A stretch of DNA of 55,229 nt, taken from positions 1 to 55,229 of the forward strand of contig NZ_SPVF01000067.1 in NCBI RefSeq assembly GCF_004614185.1. The letters run 5' to 3'. The stretch is from Zemynaea arenosa. Lineage in GTDB: Bacteria; Pseudomonadota; Gammaproteobacteria; Burkholderiales; Burkholderiaceae_D. The position numbers and the translations under genes were made by a program. Under the pieces are notes generated by a model. The model did no database searches and was not told the origin of the DNA. It saw only the letters and a program-made list of their open reading frames with translations. Of the stretch, positions 9,551-18,145 are shown piece after piece (within the stretch, counting starts at the first letter, position 1; the number at the start of each line of letters is the position of its first letter).

Positions 9551-10604
9551 CAGCAAGGCGCGGCGCCTGATCGCTGCAGGACTGGTCGCGGGCCTGCTGG
9601 CCAGCTGCTCCACGCTCAACTACTACGCCCAGGCCGCGCACGGCCAGCTCGCGCTGCTCTCGGATGCCCGTCCGGTCGACGACTGGCTGGCCGACGTGAA
9701 GACCGACGCCAAGCTGCGCAAGCGGCTGGAGAGCGCGCGCAAGATCCGCGCCTATGCGGTGGCGGAACTCGGCCTGCCGGATAACCAGAGCTACAAGAAC
9801 TACGCGTCTCTGCAGCGACCCTTCGTGCTGTGGAACGTGGTCGCCACGCCCGAGCTGTCGCTCAAGCCCATGCAGTGGTGCTTCCCCATCGCGGGTTGCG
9901 TGGCCTACCGTGGCTACTACAGCAAGGACGATGCGCAGACCTACGCGAAAGAGCTGCGCGCCGACGGCAACGACGTGCAGGTCGGCGGCGTGCCCGCGTA
10001 CTCCACGCTCGGCTGGTTCAACGATCCGCTGGTCTCCACCTTCATCAACTATCCGGATGCGGAGCTGGCGCGCCTGATCTTCCACGAACTCGCTCACCAG
10101 GTGGCCTACATTGCGGGCGACTCGCAGTTCAATGAGTCCTTTGCCACCACGGTGGAAGAGGAGGGCGTCAAGCGCTGGCTGGACGCCTTCGGCAATGACC
10201 AGATGCGCGATGCCTACACGCGCTACTCCTCGCGCAAGAAGGACTTCCTGCGCCTCCTGCTGGATGCCCGCGCGAAGCTGGACACGGCCTACAAGGCGCC
10301 GACCAGCGTGGAGCAGAAACGGGCCGACAAGGCGCGTATCTTCCAGGAGCTGAAGGACGAATACCAGGTGCTCAAGGAACAATGGGGCGGCTACGCGGGC
10401 TACGACCGCTTCTTCAACGAGCCGCTCTCCAACGCGCACCTGGCGTCGATCGCCACTTACAACGACTACGTCCCCGCCTTCCGCGCGCTGCTGGCGAAAG
10501 AAAGGACTTTCCCCCGCTTCTACGCCGCCGTCAAGCAGCTGTCCACCCAGGACAAGGCGGTGCGCGACCGCCGCCTCAAGGCCCTGGCTCCGCCGACGGC
10601 CTGA
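9498..10604 (+). CDS. Zinc aminopeptidase-like lipoprotein (COG4324 family)
   Basis: A 368-residue protein with a lipobox (AGLLASC, Cys37) after a basic and hydrophobic leader, so it is probably anchored as a lipoprotein. LIFHELAHQ at ~193-201 is the HExxH zinc site, and the downstream acidic NESFATTVEEEG gives the third ligand. This matches the family of predicted aminopeptidases in proteobacteria. The start at 9498 overlaps the end of the molybdoenzyme by 53 bases. It is the last ATG before the signal sequence. An upstream ATG at 9441 only adds residues from the other gene's frame. A terminator follows. Confidence 0.8.
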   Translation: MTRSYKWKKLLPERIRHSSKARRLIAAGLVAGLLASCSTLNYYAQAAHGQLALLSDARPVDDWLADVKTDAKLRKRLESARKIRAYAVAELGLPDNQSYKNYASLQRPFVLWNVVATPELSLKPMQWCFPIAGCVAYRGYYSKDDAQTYAKELRADGNDVQVGGVPAYSTLGWFNDPLVSTFINYPDAELARLIFHELAHQVAYIAGDSQFNESFATTVEEEGVKRWLDAFGNDQMRDAYTRYSSRKKDFLRLLLDARAKLDTAYKAPTSVEQKRADKARIFQELKDEYQVLKEQWGGYAGYDRFFNEPLSNAHLASIATYNDYVPAFRALLAKERTFPRFYAAVKQLSTQDKAVRDRRLKALAPPTA

Positions 10605-10635
10605 GCCGCATCTACTCCCGTTAATGCTGCACCGC

Positions 10636-10667
10636 AAGACCGCCCGAGGGCGGTTTTGCCGTTTTTT
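10636..10667 (+). terminator. Intrinsic terminator after the aminopeptidase gene
   Basis: ACCGCC-CGAG-GGCGGT hairpin (10639-10654) followed by TTTT and, after GCCG, six more T. It separates the aminopeptidase from the fadD pair. The rest of the 216-base gap (10605-10821) holds the fadD leader, with no further gene. Confidence 0.8.
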
Positions 10668-10821
10668 GACGCAGTAGAGATATTGCTCAAATTTCAGCCA
10701 AATACCTTGCATCCCCGCCGTCCGCCCGATAGCATCTGCTGAGGAGCTGCAAAGCGCTTGCTTTCCTGCGCCCGTAGGCCGGGCTCAATAACGATAAATA
10801 TTCGGAGACACGAGGCTCACG

Positions 10822-12513
10822 ATGGACAAACTTTGGCTGAAGTCCTACCCTCCCGGAGTCCCAGCGGAGATCGACCCTGACCAGTACAGCTCACTGGTGG
10901 AGGTGTTCGAAGAGTCCTTCCGCAAGTACGCCGACCGCAACGCGTACGTGTGCATGGACAAGTTCATGACCTACGCGGAGCTGGACGCCTACTCCAAGCT
11001 CCTCGCGGCCTGGCTGCAAAGCCGCGGCATGCAGAAGGGCGCCCGCGTCGCGGTGATGATGCCCAACGTGCTCCAGTACCCGGTCGCCATCGTCGCCATC
11101 CTGCGTGCGGGCTATACGGTGGTGAACGTGAATCCGCTGTACACGCCGCGCGAACTGGAACACCAGCTCAAGGACTCCGGCTCCGAAGCCATCATCGTGC
11201 TCGAGAACTTCGCGCACACGCTGGAGCAGGTTCTCACGCGCACCCCGGTCAAGCACATCATCGTCGCCAACATGGGCGAGATGCTCGGTGGCCTCAAGGG
11301 CATGCTGGTCAACTTCGTGGTCCGCAGCGTCAAGAAGCTGGTGCCGGCGTACGCGCTGCCGAACGCCGTCAGCTTCAAGGACACGCTCTCGCACGCCAAG
11401 CGCATGACCTTCACGCCGGTGCAGGCGAAGAGCAGCGACGCCGCCTTCCTGCAGTACACCGGCGGCACCACCGGCGTCTCGAAAGGCGCCACGCTCACCC
11501 ACCGCAACGTGATCGCCAACGTGCTGCAGACCGAGGCCTGGTCCAAGCCCGGCATGGACCGCGAGCCCAGGGTGGACCAGGTCACCATCGTCTGCGCGCT
11601 GCCGCTGTACCACATCTTTGCGCTGACCGCCTGCGCCATGTGGGGCATGCGCGTGGGTGCGCTGAACATCCTGATTCCGAACCCGCGCGACATCGGTGGC
11701 TTTATCAAGGAGCTGACCAAGTACAAGGTCAACATGCTCCCCGCCGTGAACACGCTGTACAACGCGCTGGTCAACCACCCGGACTTCAAGACCATCGACT
11801 TCTCGGGCCTCAAGTTCTCCAACGGCGGCGGCATGGCCGTGCAACAGGCGGTCAACGAGAAGTGGCTCGCCGCGACCGGTACCCCGATCATTGAAGGCTA
11901 CGGCCTGTCCGAGACCGCGCCGGTGGCCACCTGCAACCGCGCCGACCAGACCCGCTTCAACGGCACCATCGGCCTGCCCGTGCCCTCCACTGACATCGCC
12001 ATCCTCGGTGATGACGACCAGCCGGTGCCGCTCGGCCAGCCGGGCGAGATCGCGATCCGCGGCCCGCAGGTGATGGCCGGCTACTGGAACCGCCCGGACG
12101 AAACGGCCAAGGTCATGACCCGCGACGGTTTCTTCAAGTCCGGTGACGTGGGCGTGATGAACGAGGAAGGCTACGTGAAGATCGTGGACCGCAAGAAGGA
12201 TATGATCCTGGTCTCCGGCTTCAACGTGTACCCGAACGAAGTGGAGGCGGTGGTCTCTTCGCACCCCGGCGTGCTGGAATGCGCCTGCATCGGCGTGCCG
12301 GACGAGCATTCCGGCGAAGCGGTCAAGCTGTACGTGGTGAAGAAGGATCCGGGCCTCACCGCCGACAAGCTGATGGAGTTCTGCAAGGAGCAGCTGACCG
12401 GCTACAAGAAGCCCAAGTACATCGAGTTCCGCGAAGAGCTGCCCAAGACGAACGTCGGCAAGATCCTGCGCCGCGTGCTGCGCGATGAGATCAAGGCCAA
12501 AGAAGCGGCATGA
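10822..12513 (+). CDS. fadD: Long-chain fatty acid-CoA ligase (first of a tandem pair)
   Basis: A 563-residue AMP-forming acyl-CoA synthetase that activates fatty acids with ATP and CoA for beta-oxidation or lipid synthesis. Motifs: the phosphate-binding loop YTGGTTGVSKGA (~212), the A5 motif GYGLSETAP, FKSGDVG, and DRKKDMILVSGFNVYPNEVE (~455-475) with the catalytic Lys in KTNVGKILRR near the C-terminus. GAGG precedes the ATG. Its stop overlaps a possible ATG (12510) of the next, closely related gene. Confidence 0.93.
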   Translation: MDKLWLKSYPPGVPAEIDPDQYSSLVEVFEESFRKYADRNAYVCMDKFMTYAELDAYSKLLAAWLQSRGMQKGARVAVMMPNVLQYPVAIVAILRAGYTVVNVNPLYTPRELEHQLKDSGSEAIIVLENFAHTLEQVLTRTPVKHIIVANMGEMLGGLKGMLVNFVVRSVKKLVPAYALPNAVSFKDTLSHAKRMTFTPVQAKSSDAAFLQYTGGTTGVSKGATLTHRNVIANVLQTEAWSKPGMDREPRVDQVTIVCALPLYHIFALTACAMWGMRVGALNILIPNPRDIGGFIKELTKYKVNMLPAVNTLYNALVNHPDFKTIDFSGLKFSNGGGMAVQQAVNEKWLAATGTPIIEGYGLSETAPVATCNRADQTRFNGTIGLPVPSTDIAILGDDDQPVPLGQPGEIAIRGPQVMAGYWNRPDETAKVMTRDGFFKSGDVGVMNEEGYVKIVDRKKDMILVSGFNVYPNEVEAVVSSHPGVLECACIGVPDEHSGEAVKLYVVKKDPGLTADKLMEFCKEQLTGYKKPKYIEFREELPKTNVGKILRRVLRDEIKAKEAA

Positions 12514-12539
12514 CAGACACGATTCATAACGAGGTAAGG

Positions 12540-14222
12540 ATGGACAAGATTTGGCTCAAGGAGTACCAGCCGGGCGTGCCCGCGGAGATCGACTGGACGC
12601 AGTACCGGTCGCTGACCCATTTGCTGGAGGAGTCATTCCGCAAGTACGCCGACCGCAAGGCCTATGCCTGCATGGACAAGACCATCACCTTCGGCGAAGT
12701 TGACCGCATGTCGCAGCAGATGGCGGCCTGGCTGCAGAGCCGGGGCATGAAGCCGGGCGCGCGCGTGGCCATCATGATGCCCAACGTGCTGCAGTACCCG
12801 GTCGCGATGGCGGCCATCCTGCGCGCGGGTTACACCATCGTCAACGTGAATCCGCTGTACACGGCGCGCGAGTTGCAGCACCAGATGGTGGATTCGGGCG
12901 CGGAAGCCATCGTCGTGTTGGAGAACTTTGCCACCACCGTGGAGCACGTGCTGCCGCACACGCAGATCAAGCACGTCATCGTGGCCGCCATGGGCGACCT
13001 GCTGGGCGCCCTCAAGGGCACGGTGGTCAACTTCGTGGTGCGCCGCGTGAAGAAGATGGTGCCCACCTACTCGCTGCCGGGCGCGATCTCCTTCAACAAG
13101 ATGCTGGCCGAGGGCGCGCGCATGACGCTCAAGCCGGTCAAGCTGGGGCATGACGATATCGCCTTCCTGCAATACACCGGCGGCACCACTGGCGTGTCGA
13201 AAGGCGCGGTGCTGCTGCACCGGAACGTGATCGCCAACGTACTGCAAAACGAAGCCTGGCTGCAGCCGACCATGGACACGCTGCCCAAGGACTCGCAGCT
13301 GCAGTTCGTGTGCGCGCTGCCGCTGTATCACATCTACGCGCTCACTGTTTGCGCGTTGATGGGCATGCGCCTGGGCGGCATGAACGTCCTGATCCCGAAC
13401 CCGCGCGACATCCCCGGCTTCATCAAGGAACTGAAGAAGTACCGCATCAATGTCTTCCCGGCCGTGAACACGCTGTACAACGGCTTGATGAACAATCCCG
13501 AATTCGCGAGCGTCGACTTCTCGGGCTGCAAGATCGCCAATGGCGGCGGCATGGCGGTGCAGCAGTCGGTGGCCGAGCGCTGGCTCAAGCTCACCGGCTA
13601 CCCGATCATCGAAGGCTACGGCATGTCCGAAACCTCCCCGGTGGTCACCGCCAACCGCTGCGATATAAAGGAATTCACGGGCACCATCGGCCTGCCGTAT
13701 CCGTCGACCGAAGTGCGCATCCTGGACGACGCCGGCAACGAAGTGCCGCTCGGGTCTCCGGGCGAGATCGCGGTGCGTGGCCCGCAGGTGATGGCAGGCT
13801 ACTGGCAGCGCGACGACGAAACCGCCAAGTCGATGACGCCGGACGGCTTCTTCAAGACCGGCGACGTCGGCATCATGGACGACCGCGGCTACACCCGCAT
13901 CGTGGACCGCAAGAAGGACATGATCCTGGTCTCCGGCTTCAACGTCTACCCGAACGAAGTGGAAGGCGTGGTCGCGATGCACCCCGGCGTGCTGGAGGTG
14001 GCCTGCATCGGCGTGCCGGACCAGCACTCGGGCGAAGCGGTCAAGCTGTTCGTGGTGAAGAAGGACCCGGCCCTGACCGAGAAGGCGCTGATGGACTTCT
14101 GCAAGGAAGAGCTGACCGGCTACAAGCGCCCCAAGTACATCGAGTTCCGCGACGAACTGCCGAAGACCAACGTCGGCAAGATCCTGCGCCGCCAGCTGCG
14201 CGACGAGAAGAAGGCGGCTTAA
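12540..14222 (+). CDS. fadD: Long-chain fatty acid-CoA ligase (second of a tandem pair)
   Basis: A 560-residue paralogue of the upstream gene, aligned along its whole length from MDKIWLKEYQPGVPAEID (first copy MDKLWLKSYPPGVPAEID). It keeps YTGGTTGVSKGA, GYGMSETSP, FKTGDVG and KTNVGKILRR. Start 12540 matches the paralogue's start and has GAGG five bases upstream. The ATG at 12510 would add ten residues and a 4-base overlap. The two are probably cotranscribed. The pair may differ in chain-length preference, which is inference. It converges on the 14219 gene with overlapping stops. Confidence 0.92.
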   Translation: MDKIWLKEYQPGVPAEIDWTQYRSLTHLLEESFRKYADRKAYACMDKTITFGEVDRMSQQMAAWLQSRGMKPGARVAIMMPNVLQYPVAMAAILRAGYTIVNVNPLYTARELQHQMVDSGAEAIVVLENFATTVEHVLPHTQIKHVIVAAMGDLLGALKGTVVNFVVRRVKKMVPTYSLPGAISFNKMLAEGARMTLKPVKLGHDDIAFLQYTGGTTGVSKGAVLLHRNVIANVLQNEAWLQPTMDTLPKDSQLQFVCALPLYHIYALTVCALMGMRLGGMNVLIPNPRDIPGFIKELKKYRINVFPAVNTLYNGLMNNPEFASVDFSGCKIANGGGMAVQQSVAERWLKLTGYPIIEGYGMSETSPVVTANRCDIKEFTGTIGLPYPSTEVRILDDAGNEVPLGSPGEIAVRGPQVMAGYWQRDDETAKSMTPDGFFKTGDVGIMDDRGYTRIVDRKKDMILVSGFNVYPNEVEGVVAMHPGVLEVACIGVPDQHSGEAVKLFVVKKDPALTEKALMDFCKEELTGYKRPKYIEFRDELPKTNVGKILRRQLRDEKKAA

Positions 14223-15994
14223 GCCACCTCGTTCACGAAACGCGCGGCCACGGCGTCCAGCAGTGGCTCACGATACGCCGGGGCCGGCGTCCGCAGCCCG
14301 CCCAGCGGGGTATTCATGATGGGGTGGTCCAGCGCCGGATTGGCCAGCCCCAGTTCCTTCCTCAGGTGCAGCACCAGCACGATCTCATACGGGTCGTACC
14401 AGTATTCGTCCCGCTCCAGGTCCGGCGATCCCTTCGCCATCGACACCTGGGTGTGGCGGTCGCAGGCCGCCAGCATCAGGGGCGCGAGCGCCTCCGGGTC
14501 CGGATGCCGCCAGTGGGCCAGCAGCGCTTCGAACAGCGGCTCGCTGTGCGCCTGCGGCGGATATTTGTCACGGCCGCTTTCGAACCACTGATCCAGCAGG
14601 CGCAGGGCGAACAACTGCGTACGCCGTTCGGGCGCGTACTTTTTCTGGCTGAGATCCGCGAAGTCGGCGGTCAGCCGCGCATGGCAGTACTGATGCATTT
14701 CGCGCGCCTTGTCCCGCCACCCGATCAGCAGGCAGTGGACAGCCGTGGGCACCATGTGTTCCAGGTCGTCGGCTCGCAGCGTGCCCCGCGCGTGTTGGGC
14801 CATGCGCGCACCCTGGACGTGGTAGGCGAGGCTGCGCGTCCATGGAATGGTCCAGTCCTTTCCGATCTCCTTGCGGTACGCCTCCAGCCCATCCTGCTCC
14901 CGTTCGCGCATCTGGATGAAGCAGCGGGTGCTCGGGTCGTTCACGGCAGCGCTCACGACTTTTGCAGCGTAGGACGCGCGCATCTCCGGCTCGCTGTCAG
15001 CAAGGCTCGGCGAGGCGAGGATGGCGGCTTCCATATCCGCAGCGGTGAAGGCCTCGTCGTACATCAGGAATTTGGCGATCTTGATGTCCCGCGTTTCCGT
15101 GTCATCCCCCAAGCTCCAGATATGCGGAGCGCGCTGGCGCAGTGCTTCATACCGTTTGGCGCAGGCCGCGGCGCCCTTGGAGACAGCGCGCTTGGGCACA
15201 CCCGCGCCCAGCGCCACCTGGATGGCGTGCCAGCGCAGCATCATCGCGCAGTGATCCACGTCGCGCACTGCGCCGTCGTTGCGGTAGGTGTAGCGGTCCG
15301 CGCCCTCGTAGTCATACGAGGTGTATTCGAAGCCGGGGCCCCGGTCTGCGTAGGTCTGGAGGAAGGCCAGCTCGTTGAACTGCCAGTCGCGGAAGTTGAC
15401 GGTGTAGTCCTTGAGGTACTTCTTCAGGTCCGGAAAGCGTGGCGCGATGCCTGGGCGCTCGATGAGCGGAATGCCCGCTGCGGACACCTGGGTCTCCGCG
15501 CGGACCGCGGCATCGAGGTGCACGACTTCACTGGCTGCCGCCAGTGTCCTGCAGCGCTGCGCCAACCGGTGGGCGTGCGGGTGGGGCTCGGTGGCCGGGT
15601 CTTGCTCCGCCCATTCCGCGTGCAGTTCTGCCAGGCGATCGAGCAGGTCCGCCACGATGAGCCCTTCCGCCGCGCTGATGGTGGCCGGTGGTGTGCTGGC
15701 ATACTTTTCGGCGAAGAAGGCGGCGGCCCATTCATCCGGAATGACGTACGTGTCGGGCCGGGTGCTGCTGCCTTCCAGCCAGTTGGCCGGGTTCTTCGCC
15801 CCCGTCCATTGCGCCCCCAGCTCCGCCATCTGCGCGGCCACCACCGGCTCCAGCGCCGCGCGGTTCTCGGGCGAGCGCGCCACCGAAAAATCGTTGCAAG
15901 ACTGGTCGGTAAAGTCGGCGGCGGCGCAGGCCAGTGCGTCGGCCAGCAGGGCGAGGTCGGAAGCGGAAAGCGTTGCGCGGGCAGCCTGGGTCAT
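14219..15994 (-). CDS. Large uncharacterised cytoplasmic protein (591 aa)
   Basis: I do not recognise this protein. It is soluble, with no signal peptide or membrane segment. It is mainly helical and rich in Trp/Tyr in the second half (FRDWQFNELAFLQTYADRG, DEYWYDPYEIVLVLHLRKEL). The N-terminal ~150 residues are Ala-rich helices. His/Cys residues are scattered without a recognisable metal site. Coding quality is good: one long frame, neighbour-like codon use and a strong antisense GC3 shadow. It stands alone between convergent fadD and the PhoD paralogue upstream. No function is proposed. Confidence 0.8.
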   Translation of the reverse strand: MTQAARATLSASDLALLADALACAAADFTDQSCNDFSVARSPENRAALEPVVAAQMAELGAQWTGAKNPANWLEGSSTRPDTYVIPDEWAAAFFAEKYASTPPATISAAEGLIVADLLDRLAELHAEWAEQDPATEPHPHAHRLAQRCRTLAAASEVVHLDAAVRAETQVSAAGIPLIERPGIAPRFPDLKKYLKDYTVNFRDWQFNELAFLQTYADRGPGFEYTSYDYEGADRYTYRNDGAVRDVDHCAMMLRWHAIQVALGAGVPKRAVSKGAAACAKRYEALRQRAPHIWSLGDDTETRDIKIAKFLMYDEAFTAADMEAAILASPSLADSEPEMRASYAAKVVSAAVNDPSTRCFIQMREREQDGLEAYRKEIGKDWTIPWTRSLAYHVQGARMAQHARGTLRADDLEHMVPTAVHCLLIGWRDKAREMHQYCHARLTADFADLSQKKYAPERRTQLFALRLLDQWFESGRDKYPPQAHSEPLFEALLAHWRHPDPEALAPLMLAACDRHTQVSMAKGSPDLERDEYWYDPYEIVLVLHLRKELGLANPALDHPIMNTPLGGLRTPAPAYREPLLDAVAARFVNEVA

Positions 15995-16060
15995 TACATT
16001 CTCGACGTTAAGATATTGAACTTATCCTATCGTCGGTTTTAACCTTTGGCAACGGTCTGT

Positions 16061-17638
16061 TCAGGCCTTAAGCAGGCCCGATCTCCCGGACTCCACCACA
16101 TACGCGCCCACCGCCGCGATGCCGGAGTCGGCGCGCTGCACGTCGTCCAGCCCGAGAAAGGTCGCGCGGCTGGACTGCGGCGTGAGCTCCATGAGCGTGA
16201 AACCGCGCTTGTCGCTGCGGCCGAACCTGATGTGCGGGTTCATTTGCAGGAACTGCTCGGTGCGGGATTGCGGGCGCGAGTTGGAGGTCACCGAGGTGAC
16301 CACGAACTCGGTCGCCAGCAGGGGATTGTCCTTGCTCGGCGGCCGGTCGAAATCGGCGCGCAGTTCGGTGGCGTAGAAACCGTGCACGTCCCCACCCAGC
16401 ACCAGCGGATTGGAAACGCCGTAGGTGCGGAAGGACTCCAGCAGCTTGCGGCGCGCGGCTGGATAGCCGTCCCACCCATCGGTCCAAAAGCGGCCATCGC
16501 CTAGCTGCAAGACAGGCACCTGGCTCGAACGCGCCATCAGCGTCTGCTGGGCGATCACGTTCCACTCGGCGCGCGAGGTACGCAAGCCCTCGGCCAACCA
16601 GGATTCCTGGTCGGCGCCGAGCATGGAACGCTTCGGGTCATTCAGCTGAGTGCAGGCGCGTGTGACGGAGTTGGAACCGCCGCGGCCTGGCCGCGGACAG
16701 GCTTCGTAGGCGCGATACTGGCGGTCGTCCAGCACGTGGAAGCGCGCCAGCCTGCCCCAGTCGTAGCGCTGGTACATGCGGGTACGGGTGAAGTCGCCGT
16801 TGCGCGGCACCTCCAGCCGTAGCGGCATGTGTTCGTAGAAGGCCTGGTAGGCTGCGGCACGGCGCTGCAGGAAATCCGGCGACAGCAGCTCGTCCCGGTC
16901 AGCCGCGTAGTCGTTGGCGACTTCGTGGTCATCCCAGGTCGCGATCCATGGCGCCACCAGGTGCGCCGCCTGCAACTGCGTGTCGCTCTTGTACTGCGCA
17001 TAGCGCGCGCGGTAGCTCTCCAGCGTGAAGCTCTCGTTCTCGCGCACCGGGCGCGTTGGATGGGTAAGCGCGAACGGGCCCCATTCGTAGATGTAGTCGC
17101 CGAGGAAGGCCACCAGGTCCGGCGACGCCTGCGCGATGTGGTGGTGCGCCGCGTAGCTGCCGAATTCCCAGTGCTGGCAGGAGGCCACGGCCAGCTTGAG
17201 CGAGGCGGGCAGGGCGTCCGGCGCCGGTGCGGTGCGCGTGCGGCCGATCGGGCTCATGGCGCCGCCGTACATGAAGCGGTACCAGTACCAGCGGTCCGGC
17301 CGCAGGCCTTGCGCGTCCACGTGCACGCTGTGCGCCAGCTCTGGTGCGGCCAGCGCCGTGCCTTTGTTGACGATGGTACGGAAACCTTCGTCCTCCGCGA
17401 TCTCCCAGCGCACCGGCACCGCGACCTTGGGCGCAGAGGACGCGTCGAGAGGCTTGGGCAGGATGCGCGTCCACAGGATCACAGCGGTCGGCAGCGGCGA
17501 GCCGGAGGCCACGCCCAGGCTGAAGGGATCGTCCTGCGGCGGCTCGGCCTCGGCCTGGCTGCGCACGCAGCCAGTGGCCGCCGCCAGCGCGGCCAGCTGC
17601 CCGGCGCGGGCGAGGAACAGCCGGCGCTGCGCGTCCAT
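16061..17638 (-). CDS. Alkaline phosphatase D (PhoD) family, second paralogue
   Basis: 525 residues. The N-terminus MDAQRRLFLARAGQLAALAAATGC combines a twin-arginine-like RRLFL with a possible lipobox Cys at 24, so it is likely exported and perhaps lipidated. PhoD motifs follow: LGVASGSPLPTAVILWTRI, FLGDYIYEWG (~177), TWDDHEVANDY (~233) and LGGDVHGFYATEL (~411). It differs clearly from the 1384-3075 paralogue. Only six bases separate it from the thioesterase gene upstream (17645), so the two are probably cotranscribed. Confidence 0.92.
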   Translation of the reverse strand: MDAQRRLFLARAGQLAALAAATGCVRSQAEAEPPQDDPFSLGVASGSPLPTAVILWTRILPKPLDASSAPKVAVPVRWEIAEDEGFRTIVNKGTALAAPELAHSVHVDAQGLRPDRWYWYRFMYGGAMSPIGRTRTAPAPDALPASLKLAVASCQHWEFGSYAAHHHIAQASPDLVAFLGDYIYEWGPFALTHPTRPVRENESFTLESYRARYAQYKSDTQLQAAHLVAPWIATWDDHEVANDYAADRDELLSPDFLQRRAAAYQAFYEHMPLRLEVPRNGDFTRTRMYQRYDWGRLARFHVLDDRQYRAYEACPRPGRGGSNSVTRACTQLNDPKRSMLGADQESWLAEGLRTSRAEWNVIAQQTLMARSSQVPVLQLGDGRFWTDGWDGYPAARRKLLESFRTYGVSNPLVLGGDVHGFYATELRADFDRPPSKDNPLLATEFVVTSVTSNSRPQSRTEQFLQMNPHIRFGRSDKRGFTLMELTPQSSRATFLGLDDVQRADSGIAAVGAYVVESGRSGLLKA

Positions 17639-17644
17639 CTCTCG

Positions 17645-18085
17645 TTATTGCTGGATCAGGGACTCGATCGGCGGCAGCTGGCGCGGCTTGCGGTCCGGGC
17701 CTGTCGCCACATAGGTCAGGGTGGCTTCCGTGACCTTGACCACGTCCGCCTGCAGGCGGTTGCGCTCCGCGTAGACCTCGACGTACACCGTAATCGACGT
17801 GTTGCCGACCTTGACGATGTCCGCATAAAACGAGAGCAGGTCGCCCACGAACACGGGGTGCTTGAACAGGAAGGAATTCACGGCGATGGTCGCGACGCGG
17901 CCATTGGCGCGGCGCGTCGCGGGCAGCGAACCGGCAATGTCCACCTGCGCCATGATCCAGCCGCCGAACACGTCGCCGTAGACATTGGCGTCGGACGGCG
18001 CGGGCATCACGCGCAGTTCGGGCATTTTCCCCTCGGGCAGGCGGGCGCGCTGGTTGGTGGCGGGCGGATTTTGCTGCGTGGTCAT
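17645..18085 (-). CDS. Acyl-CoA thioesterase (hotdog fold, YciA-like)
   Basis: A 146-residue single hotdog domain that hydrolyses acyl-CoA to fatty acid and CoA. DANVYGDVFGGWIMAQVDIAG (~32-53) carries the conserved Asn/Asp-containing region, and AVNSFLFKHPVFVGDLLSFYA is the central strand pair. Start 18085 (MTTQQNPPATN) was chosen over long upstream extensions, which overlap the divergent ABC transporter. It shares a short divergent promoter region (18086-18145) with that gene. Confidence 0.9.
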   Translation of the reverse strand: MTTQQNPPATNQRARLPEGKMPELRVMPAPSDANVYGDVFGGWIMAQVDIAGSLPATRRANGRVATIAVNSFLFKHPVFVGDLLSFYADIVKVGNTSITVYVEVYAERNRLQADVVKVTEATLTYVATGPDRKPRQLPPIESLIQQ

Positions 18086-18145
18086 CTTGTTTTTCCGTGA
18101 AAAGCTACAATCGTCTGGAATTGTCCCATACTTCCCCGACCCGCC

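Noticed and set aside
13310..16042. 910-residue plus-strand ORF
   Set aside because: It overlaps the second fadD out of frame and the 591-aa gene antisense; no domain or start signal.
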